From UBA5195 sp034432755 (GTDB lineage: Bacteria; Chloroflexota; Anaerolineae; Anaerolineales; Villigracilaceae), in contig DAOUBQ010000050.1 of the NCBI GenBank assembly GCA_034432755.1, positions 1-64,000 on the forward strand: a stretch of 64,000 bases of DNA. The letters are read 5' to 3'. The notes beneath the pieces were generated by a model that had not been told where the DNA came from, made no database searches, and saw only the letters and a program-made list of their open reading frames with translations. Of the stretch, positions 25,928 through 33,589 are shown piece after piece (the first letter of the stretch is position 1; every line of letters begins with the position of its first letter). The position numbers and the translations under genes were made by a program.

Positions 25928-27127
25928 TCACTCAAACCGAAAACGCCAGACCCCCACCATAAAAAAGACCGCCGCAAACGCTAACAGCACACCCGCTTCG
26001 GGCAAAACATCCACCAGTCCGCGGCCGCGCAGCACCAGGTCGAGTAAGCCCTGCATGGCCCAAGTGGTCGGCAGGATGTGAACGGCCGTCCGCACGGCTT
26101 GGGGGAACAGTTCGAGCGGATACCAGCAGCCGCCCAGTAGCGCCATGACCATGCCAAACATAATGCTCAAGCCGTTGGCCTGACTTTCCGATTTGATGAA
26201 AGTTCCCATGCTCGTGCCAAGTGCGGCCCCGGCCAGCGCCGCGGCAGTCAGAAGAACCGCCAGTGCCAGCGGGTCGCGCCCCCATTGGAGATTCATCGCA
26301 AATATCCCAAACAAGACCAACAGCGACATCTGAAGCAGGGCAAAAGCCACCTGGCCGAGAATCGTCGCCAGCAGGAAGGTGGCTTTGGTGGAGGGCGTAG
26401 TCAACAGGCGGCGCAGCGTCCCCTGCTGGCGCTCATAGGCAAACATGGCCGAAATGCCAAAGAGCGGAATGAAAACCCAGGTAATCAACTGCCCGGCAGA
26501 CGAGTTGGCGCGCGGGTCCCAGTCCACTTGTCGCTCTGGGGTATCCCCTTTAACAATAGTTACGCGCTGCGGAGCATCTGCCTGTAACTGTTGGGCAAGT
26601 TTGAGTGATTGCTCGAAGTAGGCTTGCTTTTCGGCCTCGCTTGCAAACGGCATTTGCTTCTCGCGCTGGCGCATGGCGTTGTTGGCCGCGCCCACCGCGC
26701 TCGAAACCGAACGGAGCGCCGTCAGGATGGCGCGTTCGGCTACCATCACGTTGAGATTGTTCGGCTGCTGGAGCAGTTCTACCTCGGAAGAACCGGAGTT
26801 CAGGGTTGCGACATCTAACCCGGCGGGCAGGATGAACAGCGCCGAGGCGCGCCGCTCGTCGAACTGTTTTTGCCCCTCGGCGCGGGAGACCACTTCGGGG
26901 CGCACGGCGGTTGATTTCTCCAACTCGGTCACAATTTGGCGCGAGATGGAATTCCCGGCTTCATCCACCACCAGAAGGCGAATGCGCGGGTCTTGTTGCC
27001 CGCGAGGCCCGCCGCCCGCCAACAGGAAGGTGAACACAACCGGCAGAATGATGAAAAACATCCATTCCCACGGGCTGGCAAAGCGGATGACGGCGTCTTT
27101 GTAGATGATGGCAAAGATTTTTTTCAT
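25928..27127 (-). CDS. ABC-2 type transporter permease
   Basis: This 399-residue permease has the ABC-2 layout: N-terminal helix (WEWMFFIILPVVFTFLLAGG), a large extracytoplasmic domain (about 45-215), then five helices near the C-terminus. It begins four bases after a second, similar permease, and the ATPase gene precedes both. The three should form an exporter for a hydrophobic compound, drug or polysaccharide; the substrate is unknown. Confidence 0.88.
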   Translation of the reverse strand: MKKIFAIIYKDAVIRFASPWEWMFFIILPVVFTFLLAGGGPRGQQDPRIRLLVVDEAGNSISRQIVTELEKSTAVRPEVVSRAEGQKQFDERRASALFILPAGLDVATLNSGSSEVELLQQPNNLNVMVAERAILTALRSVSSAVGAANNAMRQREKQMPFASEAEKQAYFEQSLKLAQQLQADAPQRVTIVKGDTPERQVDWDPRANSSAGQLITWVFIPLFGISAMFAYERQQGTLRRLLTTPSTKATFLLATILGQVAFALLQMSLLVLFGIFAMNLQWGRDPLALAVLLTAAALAGAALGTSMGTFIKSESQANGLSIMFGMVMALLGGCWYPLELFPQAVRTAVHILPTTWAMQGLLDLVLRGRGLVDVLPEAGVLLAFAAVFFMVGVWRFRFE

Positions 27128-27130
27128 AGC

Positions 27131-28420
27131 CTATCGTTTCATCACATTTGTCCGGCTAAAAATAATCGCCGAAACAACAAAGAGCGACAAACCCATCACC
27201 AACAGAGCGGTAATCGGCTCTATCAGTTGCGGCAGCCCGCCGCCCAGCGCAAGCGTGGTAAACCCATCCAATCCCCAGGCGTTGGGCGTAATTTTGCTTA
27301 CCACACGCACGAAAGGCGGTAACTGCTCAAGGCTGATGAAACTGCCGCCCAGAATGCCGAAAATCAACATGATGGACGAACCGAGTGCGCTGACCTGTCC
27401 TGCGCTGCGCCCAATGGCCGTCAGCAGCAGGCCCCAGCCGGTGGCGCCGAAGACGGCAGCCAGGATGAGCAACCCCAGGCCGAGCGGGTCGCCCCAGCGG
27501 ACGCCAAAGAAAACCCTCGAGGCCAGAATCAGAATTCCAACCTGCGCCACGCCGGTTAGAAACATGCCAAAGACCTTGCCGCCCAAAATCTGGGCAGATG
27601 CGGTGGGTGAGATGAGCAGACGCGGCAAGGTCCCCTGGGCCTTTTCGGCCAGGATGGAACGCCCGCCATACGAGACGGTGTACATCAGGAACATGAGCGC
27701 CATACCGGGGGACATATAGGCCAGCGGGTCGAACTGAACCGCGTCTGCCCCTTGCGAGGCTTTCTTGAGCGCGATGGCAGTTGAGGAGGGTAAATCGCTT
27801 TTATCGTCCTCGAACATGCTCCACGCCAGGGCTTCTATCTGCTTGGAGGGCAGTGTCTGGACTTCGGGAAGGCCCAAAATGGCGGTCATGCCGGTAATGC
27901 GGCCTTCTTCCACCCGGCTGAGGAATTCATCCACAATGGCCTGGATGACTCCGGCCGAGGTGGGGCGGGCCGGGTTGCTGTAGATTTCAATTTGGATGGT
28001 CTGCTGCGGCGGGAGATTCCCCCTCCTGGCCTGGTCAACCGTCGCCTGGGTGGGGATGATGCTTTCGGTGAACCCGGCGGGGATGATGACGGCTGCCGCA
28101 GCCTGGTCCTCGTCAATGAAACGGTAAGCGGATTCAGCCGAGTCGGCCCCGGTTGGCTCTAACAGCGTGGACAAATCTTCGGAATAGAAAACGTCCACCA
28201 GGGCATTCCCCAGTTCCCCTTTATCCAGATTCACCAGCACGACCGGGATGTTGGATAAGCCGGAGCCGCCCCCGCCAAAACTGCCGGTGACGAAGCCCAG
28301 GCCAATGGTGAGAAGGAAGGGCGCGAGCAGAACAAAGGTCAGCGCCGCACGGTCACGGAACATGAGTTTCAGGTCTTTGAGGCCGATGAGAATTAATTTA
28401 AGCATGAGTTTGGACTCCAT
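27131..28420 (-). CDS. ABC-2 type transporter permease
   Basis: This 429-residue protein has the same design as the following gene: an N-terminal helix after KDLKLMFRDRAALTFVLLAP, an external domain of about 190 residues, and a helical C-terminal half (SYGGRSILAEKAQGTLPRLL before it). The ATG at 28420 overlaps the ATPase stop by one base, so the genes are coupled. Two unequal permease subunits suggest a heterodimeric channel. Confidence 0.88.
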   Translation of the reverse strand: MESKLMLKLILIGLKDLKLMFRDRAALTFVLLAPFLLTIGLGFVTGSFGGGGSGLSNIPVVLVNLDKGELGNALVDVFYSEDLSTLLEPTGADSAESAYRFIDEDQAAAAVIIPAGFTESIIPTQATVDQARRGNLPPQQTIQIEIYSNPARPTSAGVIQAIVDEFLSRVEEGRITGMTAILGLPEVQTLPSKQIEALAWSMFEDDKSDLPSSTAIALKKASQGADAVQFDPLAYMSPGMALMFLMYTVSYGGRSILAEKAQGTLPRLLISPTASAQILGGKVFGMFLTGVAQVGILILASRVFFGVRWGDPLGLGLLILAAVFGATGWGLLLTAIGRSAGQVSALGSSIMLIFGILGGSFISLEQLPPFVRVVSKITPNAWGLDGFTTLALGGGLPQLIEPITALLVMGLSLFVVSAIIFSRTNVMKR

Positions 28421-29364
28421 CAATCGCGCAGCGCTCGCCCGGTAAGGTGCAGAAAGACCGCTTCGAGATTCGGCTCGCGGATGTCTATGGAGCGGATTTT
28501 GATGCCACGCTCATTGGCTGCGCCGACCACTGCTGCCAGCACATCTTCGGCTTCGGGTGTGATGATGCTGACTTGATGGTCGGTTGCCTGGGCCTGGAGG
28601 ACGCCTTCGATGCTGGTGAGGGCGTGGGCCAGGGCGGCCGGGTCGTCGTTTTCGGCGATGTGCAAGACCAGGGTTTCGGTCTGACCGACTTGCTGGGTGA
28701 GTTCTTTTTGCGTGCCGAGGGCAATCATCTCGCCATGGTCAATGATGCCAACCCGATTTGAGAGTTCGGCGGCTTCTTCCATGTAGTGAGTGGTGTAGAG
28801 AACGGTCATGCCCTGCCGGTTGAGTTGTTTGACCGTATCGAGGATGGCGCGGCGGCTTTGTGGGTCAATGCCAACGGTTGGCTCGTCCATAAAAAGCAGC
28901 TGCGGTTTGTGCAGCAAGCCAACACCAATGTTGACGCGCCGCTTCATGCCGCCGCTAAAGGTGCGGACACGGTCTTTGGCGCGCTCGGTGAGTCCGATTT
29001 GCTCGAGGACTTCGGCGATGCGGCTGGCGAGGGCTTTGCCGCCCAGGCCGTACATTTGCCCCCAAAATTCGAGGTTTTCGCGGGCGGTCAGGTCTTCGTA
29101 GAGCGCCAAATCTTGCGGCACAACACCAATGGCGCGCCGGACGGCCATCGGGTCTTTGCGAATGGAATGCCCGGCAATGGTCGCGTCGCCTTCGGTGGGG
29201 CCATACAGGGTGGAGAGCATGGAGATGGTGGTCGTCTTGCCCGCGCCGTTTGGACCAAGCAGGCTGAAGATTTCGCCGTGTTGGATGTCGAACGAGACAC
29301 CTTTAACGGCGGTGAAATCGCCGTATTTTTTGACCAGGTTGTGGACTTGGAGAATGGGCGGCAT
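28420..29364 (-). CDS. ABC transporter ATP-binding protein (ABC-2/DRA type)
   Basis: This 314-residue ATPase has Walker A GPNGAGKTTT, signature FSGGMKRRV, Walker B LLFMDEPTVGID and a C-terminal regulatory tail typical of drug-resistance-type exporters. The ATG at 29364 has a strong AGGAGG site (the longer frame upstream has none). It drives the two permeases that follow in the same transcript. Confidence 0.93.
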   Translation of the reverse strand: MPPILQVHNLVKKYGDFTAVKGVSFDIQHGEIFSLLGPNGAGKTTTISMLSTLYGPTEGDATIAGHSIRKDPMAVRRAIGVVPQDLALYEDLTARENLEFWGQMYGLGGKALASRIAEVLEQIGLTERAKDRVRTFSGGMKRRVNIGVGLLHKPQLLFMDEPTVGIDPQSRRAILDTVKQLNRQGMTVLYTTHYMEEAAELSNRVGIIDHGEMIALGTQKELTQQVGQTETLVLHIAENDDPAALAHALTSIEGVLQAQATDHQVSIITPEAEDVLAAVVGAANERGIKIRSIDIREPNLEAVFLHLTGRALRD

Positions 29365-29429
29365 AAGGCCTCCTGGGAAAGATCTGCGAGATATAGCGCA
29401 ATTGGCGTAGGAAAAGTTGCAAAAAGACG

Positions 29430-29470
29430 CTTTTCGTTTGTGACCTTCGTGTTCTTTGTGTTTGAAAAAC
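29430..29470. repeat. CTTTGTGT-type intergenic repeat
   Basis: CGTTTGTGACCTTCGTGTTC and TTTGTGTTTGAAAAACG repeat a motif also seen near 17402-17435 and, inverted, near 48283-48312. It sits upstream of the ABC ATPase gene. Confidence 0.5.
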
Positions 29471-29501
29471 GAATTTTTATTAGAGAACCAGAACATCCAA
29501 A

Positions 29502-30158
29502 TCAGCCAAGCAGGGCTGGCAAATCAAGGTGAGTAAAATCTGGCACGGCGCGCAGGACGTGGGGTTGACCGGCCACCTCGCGGGCTTCGAGGGTGGTGCA
29601 AAGCAGAATGGCATCCATACCGGCGCGGCGTGCGGCCTCGATTCCGGCCAGGGCGTCCTCGAACACCAGGCAGGATTCGGGGGAGGCTCCCAGCGACTCG
29701 GCAGCCTTCTGAAAGATTTCTGGGTCGGGTTTGCCGTTTTTGACATCATGCGCGCCTACGACGGCCTGGAAATGCCGTCGCAGGTCGAGTTCATCGAGGA
29801 TAAACGAGACGTTTTCAGGCGGGGCGGCGGTAGCAACCGCCATTGGGAGGCGAAGGGCATGAGCCTGTTCGAGCAAGTGTAGCAGACCGGGCAGCGGCTC
29901 GCGGCAGCAGGCAAAGCGTTCACGGTAAAGGATTTCCTTCCGTTCGCTCCAGTAAGCAAGTTCGGCGTCAGTCAGATGGTCACCAAGCACCATGCGCAAG
30001 ATTTCAACATTTTTCTTGCCGGTCGTGGCGCGGTTGAATTCATCCAGGTCAATCTGGACGCCAGCCTCGGCCAGCGTATCGCTCCAGGCCTGGTTATGGA
30101 TGGGCATATTGTGGACGAGGGTGCCGTCCATGTCGAAAAGGAGGGCGTTGTATTTCAT
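29502..30158 (-). CDS. HAD family phosphatase/phosphomutase
   Basis: This 218-residue haloacid-dehalogenase protein has the catalytic DMDGT (Asp9, Asp11), a helical cap, GAHDVKNGKPDPEIFQKAA (motif III Lys) and VFEDALAGIEAARRAGM (motif IV). The cap and the VEDS-like motif fit the beta-phosphoglucomutase or sugar-phosphatase subgroup. A TATAAA box eight bases before the ATG suggests a leaderless transcript. No sugar-specific neighbours help to narrow the substrate. Confidence 0.85.
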   Translation of the reverse strand: MKYNALLFDMDGTLVHNMPIHNQAWSDTLAEAGVQIDLDEFNRATTGKKNVEILRMVLGDHLTDAELAYWSERKEILYRERFACCREPLPGLLHLLEQAHALRLPMAVATAAPPENVSFILDELDLRRHFQAVVGAHDVKNGKPDPEIFQKAAESLGASPESCLVFEDALAGIEAARRAGMDAILLCTTLEAREVAGQPHVLRAVPDFTHLDLPALLG

Positions 30159-30166
30159 GGGGGTAT

Positions 30167-30172
30167 TTTATA
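30167..30172 (-). promoter_or_regulatory. -10 box before HAD gene, leaderless placement
   Basis: TATAAA on the minus strand lies eight bases before the ATG at 30158, with no ribosome-binding site between. Confidence 0.4.
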
Positions 30173-30242
30173 CCGTTTGGAAGAAGAAATACCAGGCAAT
30201 AACAAAGCGTTCACAATTCAAAAAACCTTGTTGGCATTTGCG

Positions 30243-30306
30243 ATAAATTAGCCCGGACGGTCATGTCCGGGCAGGATGGGGCAAGAATATTTTTCGGACC
30301 GGCTCT
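30243..30306. mobile_element. Half copy of the MITE-like element
   Basis: Read on the minus strand it begins beside the stop codon of the ABC gene (30306) and shares TCCGAAAAATATTCTTGC (18 of 18 bases) plus the adjoining GCCCGGACAT ... GTCCGGGC hairpin with the element at 17473-17657. The other three hairpins and the second end are absent. Confidence 0.65.
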
Positions 30307-31091
30307 TAATGCTCACCGCCGCTTGCCAGGGCCAGTATCTCATCACGCGTTTCATAAACGCGCACCAGTTTGCCATCTCGCATTTGCAGCACACGGTCAA
30401 CGTATGCGCACATGCGCAGGTCGTGTGTGACCATGATGCCAGCACGGTTGTTCTCATGGATGAGAGCGGCAAAGGTTTGGACGACCTGGAAGGCGCGCTC
30501 GGTATCGAGGCTGGCGGTGGGCTCGTCGGCCAACACCACGGTTGGGGAGTGAATCAAGGCCCGGGCAATGGCCACGCGCTGTTGCTGTCCACCCGACATT
30601 TGAGCAGGCAGATTGTATAGGCGTTCTCCCAGGCCCAAGCGGGCCAGTAGTTCAGCCGAGCGCACCCGCCCGGCTTTATCGAGGCGGTTGTTGAGGCGCA
30701 GCATCAATTCGACGTTTTCGACCGCATTGAGGAATGGAACCAGGTTGTTTGACTGGAAGGTGAAGCCAATTTTCTCACGCCGCAACCGAACGCGCTGCGT
30801 TTCGTTCATTTTTGCTAAATCCTGACCATCAATCAGCACCTGTCCGCTGGTGGGTGTGAGCAAAGCGGCCAGGATAGAGAGCATGGTGGTTTTGCCAGAG
30901 CCGCTCGGCCCAACCAGGGCAACAAACTCGCCCTGCCGCACCGAAAACGAGACATCGTCTACGGCATTAATCAAACCGGTGTCGGTGGCAAAAGTTTTGA
31001 CTACGTTGCGCACTTCGAGGGCAACCAGGTGGTTTTCAACAATTTGGTGCATAGATATGTTGTGGGTAGGCGTGTTGACCAATACACTCAT
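30306..31091 (-). CDS. ABC transporter ATP-binding protein (LolD/MacB-type)
   Basis: This 261-residue ATPase has Walker A GPSGSGKTT, signature MSGGQQQRVAIARAL and Walker B VVLADEPTASLD. The class pairs with FtsX/MacB-type permeases, one of which is encoded upstream on the same strand (31398-32567). An array of ten hairpin repeats separates the two. The ATG at 31091 has an AGGA site; the array ends about 20 bases before it. It may act in lipoprotein or peptide handling rather than bulk import. Confidence 0.92.
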   Translation of the reverse strand: MSVLVNTPTHNISMHQIVENHLVALEVRNVVKTFATDTGLINAVDDVSFSVRQGEFVALVGPSGSGKTTMLSILAALLTPTSGQVLIDGQDLAKMNETQRVRLRREKIGFTFQSNNLVPFLNAVENVELMLRLNNRLDKAGRVRSAELLARLGLGERLYNLPAQMSGGQQQRVAIARALIHSPTVVLADEPTASLDTERAFQVVQTFAALIHENNRAGIMVTHDLRMCAYVDRVLQMRDGKLVRVYETRDEILALASGGEH

Positions 31092-31110
31092 TGTTTTTTC
31101 CTGTGAAGTG

Positions 31111-31396
31111 GCGCAAGATACTATCTTGCGCTACGGTGCGGGCAAGATACTATCTTGCGCTACGGTGTGGGCAAGATACTATCTTGCGCTACGGTGTGGG
31201 CAAGATACTATCTTGCGCTACGGTGTGGGTAAGATACTATCTTGCGCTACGGTGCGGGCAAGATACTGTCTTGCGCTACGGTGTGGGCAAGATACTGTCT
31301 TGCGCTACGGTGTGGGTAAGATACTATCTTGCGCTACGGTGTGGGTAAGATACTATCTTGCGCTACGGTGTGGGTAAGATAACATCTTGCGCTACG
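31111..31396. repeat. Tandem array of ten 29-bp hairpin repeats
   Basis: Units of exactly 29 bases (CAAGATACTATCTTGCGC, then TACGGTGTGGG) start every 29 bases, with the AAGATA of each at 31115, 31144, 31173, 31202, 31231, 31260, 31289, 31318, 31347 and 31376. Each unit holds a perfect 7-bp inverted repeat (CAAGATA/TATCTTG). Units differ by single bases; the last is the most diverged. The array starts two bases after the permease stop and fills the gap to the ATPase gene of the same operon. Confidence 0.95.
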
Positions 31397-31397
31397 A

Positions 31398-32567
31398 TTA
31401 TGACAGTCGCAAGGCTTTGAGCGGTTCGATTCGCACGGCGTAAATGACCGAGACCAGGCCGCCCAGCGGGCCAATCAAGAGCAGGGCCGCCAAGGCCAAG
31501 GCAGAGGCTGTCCCGTTGAAGAACAGCGGCACAGTGGGGGGAAATCCGAGCGAAAACAGGTAGGTCAGGCCTCCGCCTATCGCCACACCAAAGGCCGTCA
31601 CCAGAGAAATCTGAATGACTGCCGACATGCCAACGACCGGGTTTGAGGCGCCAATCGCCTTAAGCACCCCAATTTGTGCGACTTTCTGCAAAATCTGGAT
31701 TTGGAAAAAGCCGCCAATGACGAGAATGCCTATCAGCAGGGTGAAGCCGCCTTGGGTCTGCACCGTTCCTTGCTGAGCCGAGTAGCCGGGGATGTTGTTG
31801 ATGGTGGTTGGAATATCGGCAACCTCGATGTTCTTCACGGCACTGAGTAAATTTGCTTTGACCGATTCAATTTGGGCCGGGTCTTTCACGCGCACGACGA
31901 TGACGTTGATGGCCGGAACGGTGTTGCCGATTTCCGCGTCCGATTTGGGCCGCACCTTTTCCCAGACCGAGGGCGAGACGAAAATCGCAGGCTGGAAGAA
32001 GAAAGCCTGCCCGGTGGTCGTGCCGATGACTTTCAGATCGAAAAATTCGTCCTCCACGCCCTGGGTGGAGCGGATGGTGATGGTATCGCCGATTTTGATA
32101 TCGGTCCGGTCGAGGACACGCTGATCTACAATCACTTCGCGAGCGGTGGCCGAAAGAAAGGTGCGCCCGGCAGTTAACTGCGGGAAACCGGGGCGGCCAG
32201 ATTCTACGCCTAGCAGGGAAACTTTGAGGACTTTGTTTTCACTGCCCGGCGAAAGCAAGATGGCCGTATTGGAGGTCGAAACCGGACCGGCGTCGTCCAC
32301 GCCTTCCACGCGACGCACCGTCCGCAAGGTGGCCTGCCGCAATCGGCTGGCGCTGATGATGTAATCAGATTTCTCCAAAAAGACCACCAACTGCCCGTCC
32401 AGTTTCGAGATATACTCGCGGTTATTAGTCCCCAACCCCTCACCCAGGGCGGCGATAAACAAAACCAACAGGGTAATCAGCGCAATCACCAGGCTGACCA
32501 GGAAAAAGCGGCCCTTATTGCGCCAAATTTCTTTGAATGCAAGATAAAAAGCCAATCCCATGCTCAT
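31398..32567 (-). CDS. ABC transporter permease, FtsX/MacB type
   Basis: This 389-residue permease has one N-terminal helix (FFLVSLVIALITLLVLFIAAL), a large MacB-like external domain (about 45-260), then three C-terminal helices. Its ATG overlaps the stop of the peroxiredoxin-like gene (ATGA). The matching ATPase gene follows after the 29-bp repeat array. Such permeases work by moving their external domain (mechanotransmission) rather than opening a channel. Confidence 0.9.
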   Translation of the reverse strand: MSMGLAFYLAFKEIWRNKGRFFLVSLVIALITLLVLFIAALGEGLGTNNREYISKLDGQLVVFLEKSDYIISASRLRQATLRTVRRVEGVDDAGPVSTSNTAILLSPGSENKVLKVSLLGVESGRPGFPQLTAGRTFLSATAREVIVDQRVLDRTDIKIGDTITIRSTQGVEDEFFDLKVIGTTTGQAFFFQPAIFVSPSVWEKVRPKSDAEIGNTVPAINVIVVRVKDPAQIESVKANLLSAVKNIEVADIPTTINNIPGYSAQQGTVQTQGGFTLLIGILVIGGFFQIQILQKVAQIGVLKAIGASNPVVGMSAVIQISLVTAFGVAIGGGLTYLFSLGFPPTVPLFFNGTASALALAALLLIGPLGGLVSVIYAVRIEPLKALRLS

Positions 32568-33172
32568 TCTGTCTCTCCGGCAATCGGCGCGTCAAGCGGC
32601 GTTGCCCAATCCATGCCCATCACGCCGCGCAAGAGCAGATCCACCGGCGGGTGGTCGGCAATATCGTCATAATAGTATGGCAGGCGAATTTTGCCCTCCG
32701 GGCCGATGATGAAGGTGCCTGACATTTGCATCGCATCCTGACCAGGAGGCGGCAGCTCGGGCTTCCAACCCTTTTCACGCGCCAGCCGACGGTTCGAGCG
32801 AATCACCCGCACCGATAAGATGGACTGCCACCAGTTAGCACGCGCCAGCCCATAAGCCCGGTAGGCTACCCGTTGCGGGTCGGCCAGACAGGTTACGCCC
32901 GGCGCGCGCTCTGAGCAAAACGCTTTGGCGGCTTCGGGCGTGCCTTGCGTGACCACTGCCAGGGCGAGTCCGCGGGCGACCATCTCCGGCTTGAAATGGA
33001 CAAGGTTGTCCATCATCTCTTTGCATTGTGGACAGCCAAAGTGACGGGTGAAAGCCAAGACCAGAACCTTGCCAGCCCATAATGAGGAAAGCTGGATGGG
33101 CTGCCCTTCAACCGTTAGCAGCTCAACATCCGGCGCAGAATCATTGAATTTCAGGTGTGCTATCTTTGACAT
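32564..33172 (-). CDS. Peroxiredoxin-like (AhpC/TSA) thioredoxin-fold protein
   Basis: This 202-residue thioredoxin-fold protein has a CxxC active site, GCPQCKEMM (Cys47, Cys50), after LVLAFTRHFG. It is typical of the AhpC/TSA-like group related to PRXL2/SelL redoxins. FIIGPEGKIRLPYYYDD near the C-terminus fits. Such proteins reduce peroxides or disulfides; in relatives the first Cys can be selenocysteine, but here it is Cys. It is coupled to the ABC permease downstream (four-base overlap). The ATG at 33172 lies seven bases after a TACAAT box. Confidence 0.82.
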   Translation of the reverse strand: MSKIAHLKFNDSAPDVELLTVEGQPIQLSSLWAGKVLVLAFTRHFGCPQCKEMMDNLVHFKPEMVARGLALAVVTQGTPEAAKAFCSERAPGVTCLADPQRVAYRAYGLARANWWQSILSVRVIRSNRRLAREKGWKPELPPPGQDAMQMSGTFIIGPEGKIRLPYYYDDIADHPPVDLLLRGVMGMDWATPLDAPIAGETE

Positions 33173-33179
33173 GCTACGG

Positions 33180-33208
33180 ATTGTAACCCCAAGGGGTGTC
33201 AAAGTCTA
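33180..33208 (-). promoter_or_regulatory. Promoter with operator-like dyad before the peroxiredoxin-ABC operon
   Basis: On the minus strand TAGACT (33203-33208) and TACAAT (33180-33185) are 17 bases apart. The spacer holds the inverted repeat ACCCC-AA-GGGGT (33186-33197). The -10 box ends seven bases before the ATG, so the mRNA should be leaderless. A dyad in the spacer is where MerR-type activators or simple repressors bind. Confidence 0.5.
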
Positions 33209-33589
33209 TCAAGAAAAATTTATAAGCGCGTCGGCTATCACGAGGCCGAATTTCTGGGCCTGGTCAGGGGGATGTATCTCAATTGTTGTGTAAAAGTGGC
33301 GGGAGATTAATCTGGCAGTACGAATTGACACCACATTTGGCATACCACCGGTCAGGGGCTATTTCCAGCGCAATTAAATCGTAGCGTCGAACACGTCTTC
33401 CTGAAAGCCAAACGGGCCTTTGCGCGGCAACCCATTCTGAAATATGTAGCGCAGAATTCATTCCGCAACCTGAAAGCGACATAAATATCGCCCTACAAAA
33501 TCTTCGCGGTTGACGTAGTTTTCACAGAGCAATATGATACAACCGCCCCAGTGAACGAGGTAGATTTCTCTCCAACGCCCAATCAAAAA
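33209..33589. other. Intergenic region with decayed dispersed repeat
   Basis: No convincing gene is seen. A small frame on the minus strand (33279-33482) overlaps the dispersed repeat at 33269-33352 and resembles no family I know. The rest, to the copA stop, shows partial GTAGCG-type palindrome halves near 33380 and 33446. Confidence 0.5.
33269..33352 (+). repeat. 84-bp dispersed palindromic repeat, diverged copy
   Basis: Aligned by eye, this copy matches the one at 61028-61111 (opposite strand) at 72 of 84 positions. Both contain GATGTATCTCAAT, then GTTGTGTAAAAGT and GAGATTAATCT. Here the central palindrome has lost several pairs. Confidence 0.8.

Noticed and set aside
30850..31377. Open frames through the 29-bp array with a 29-residue periodic protein
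   Set aside because: A 29-base unit shifts frame each copy, so the periodic peptide is a by-product of the DNA repeat. The frames lie antisense to ABC genes and have no start signals.
31111..31396. The 29-bp repeat array as a CRISPR
   Set aside because: Units follow each other with no unique spacers, and no cas genes are near.
33279..33482. 67-residue minus-strand frame between the redoxin and copA genes
   Set aside because: It overlaps the dispersed repeat copy, lacks a ribosome-binding site and resembles no family.
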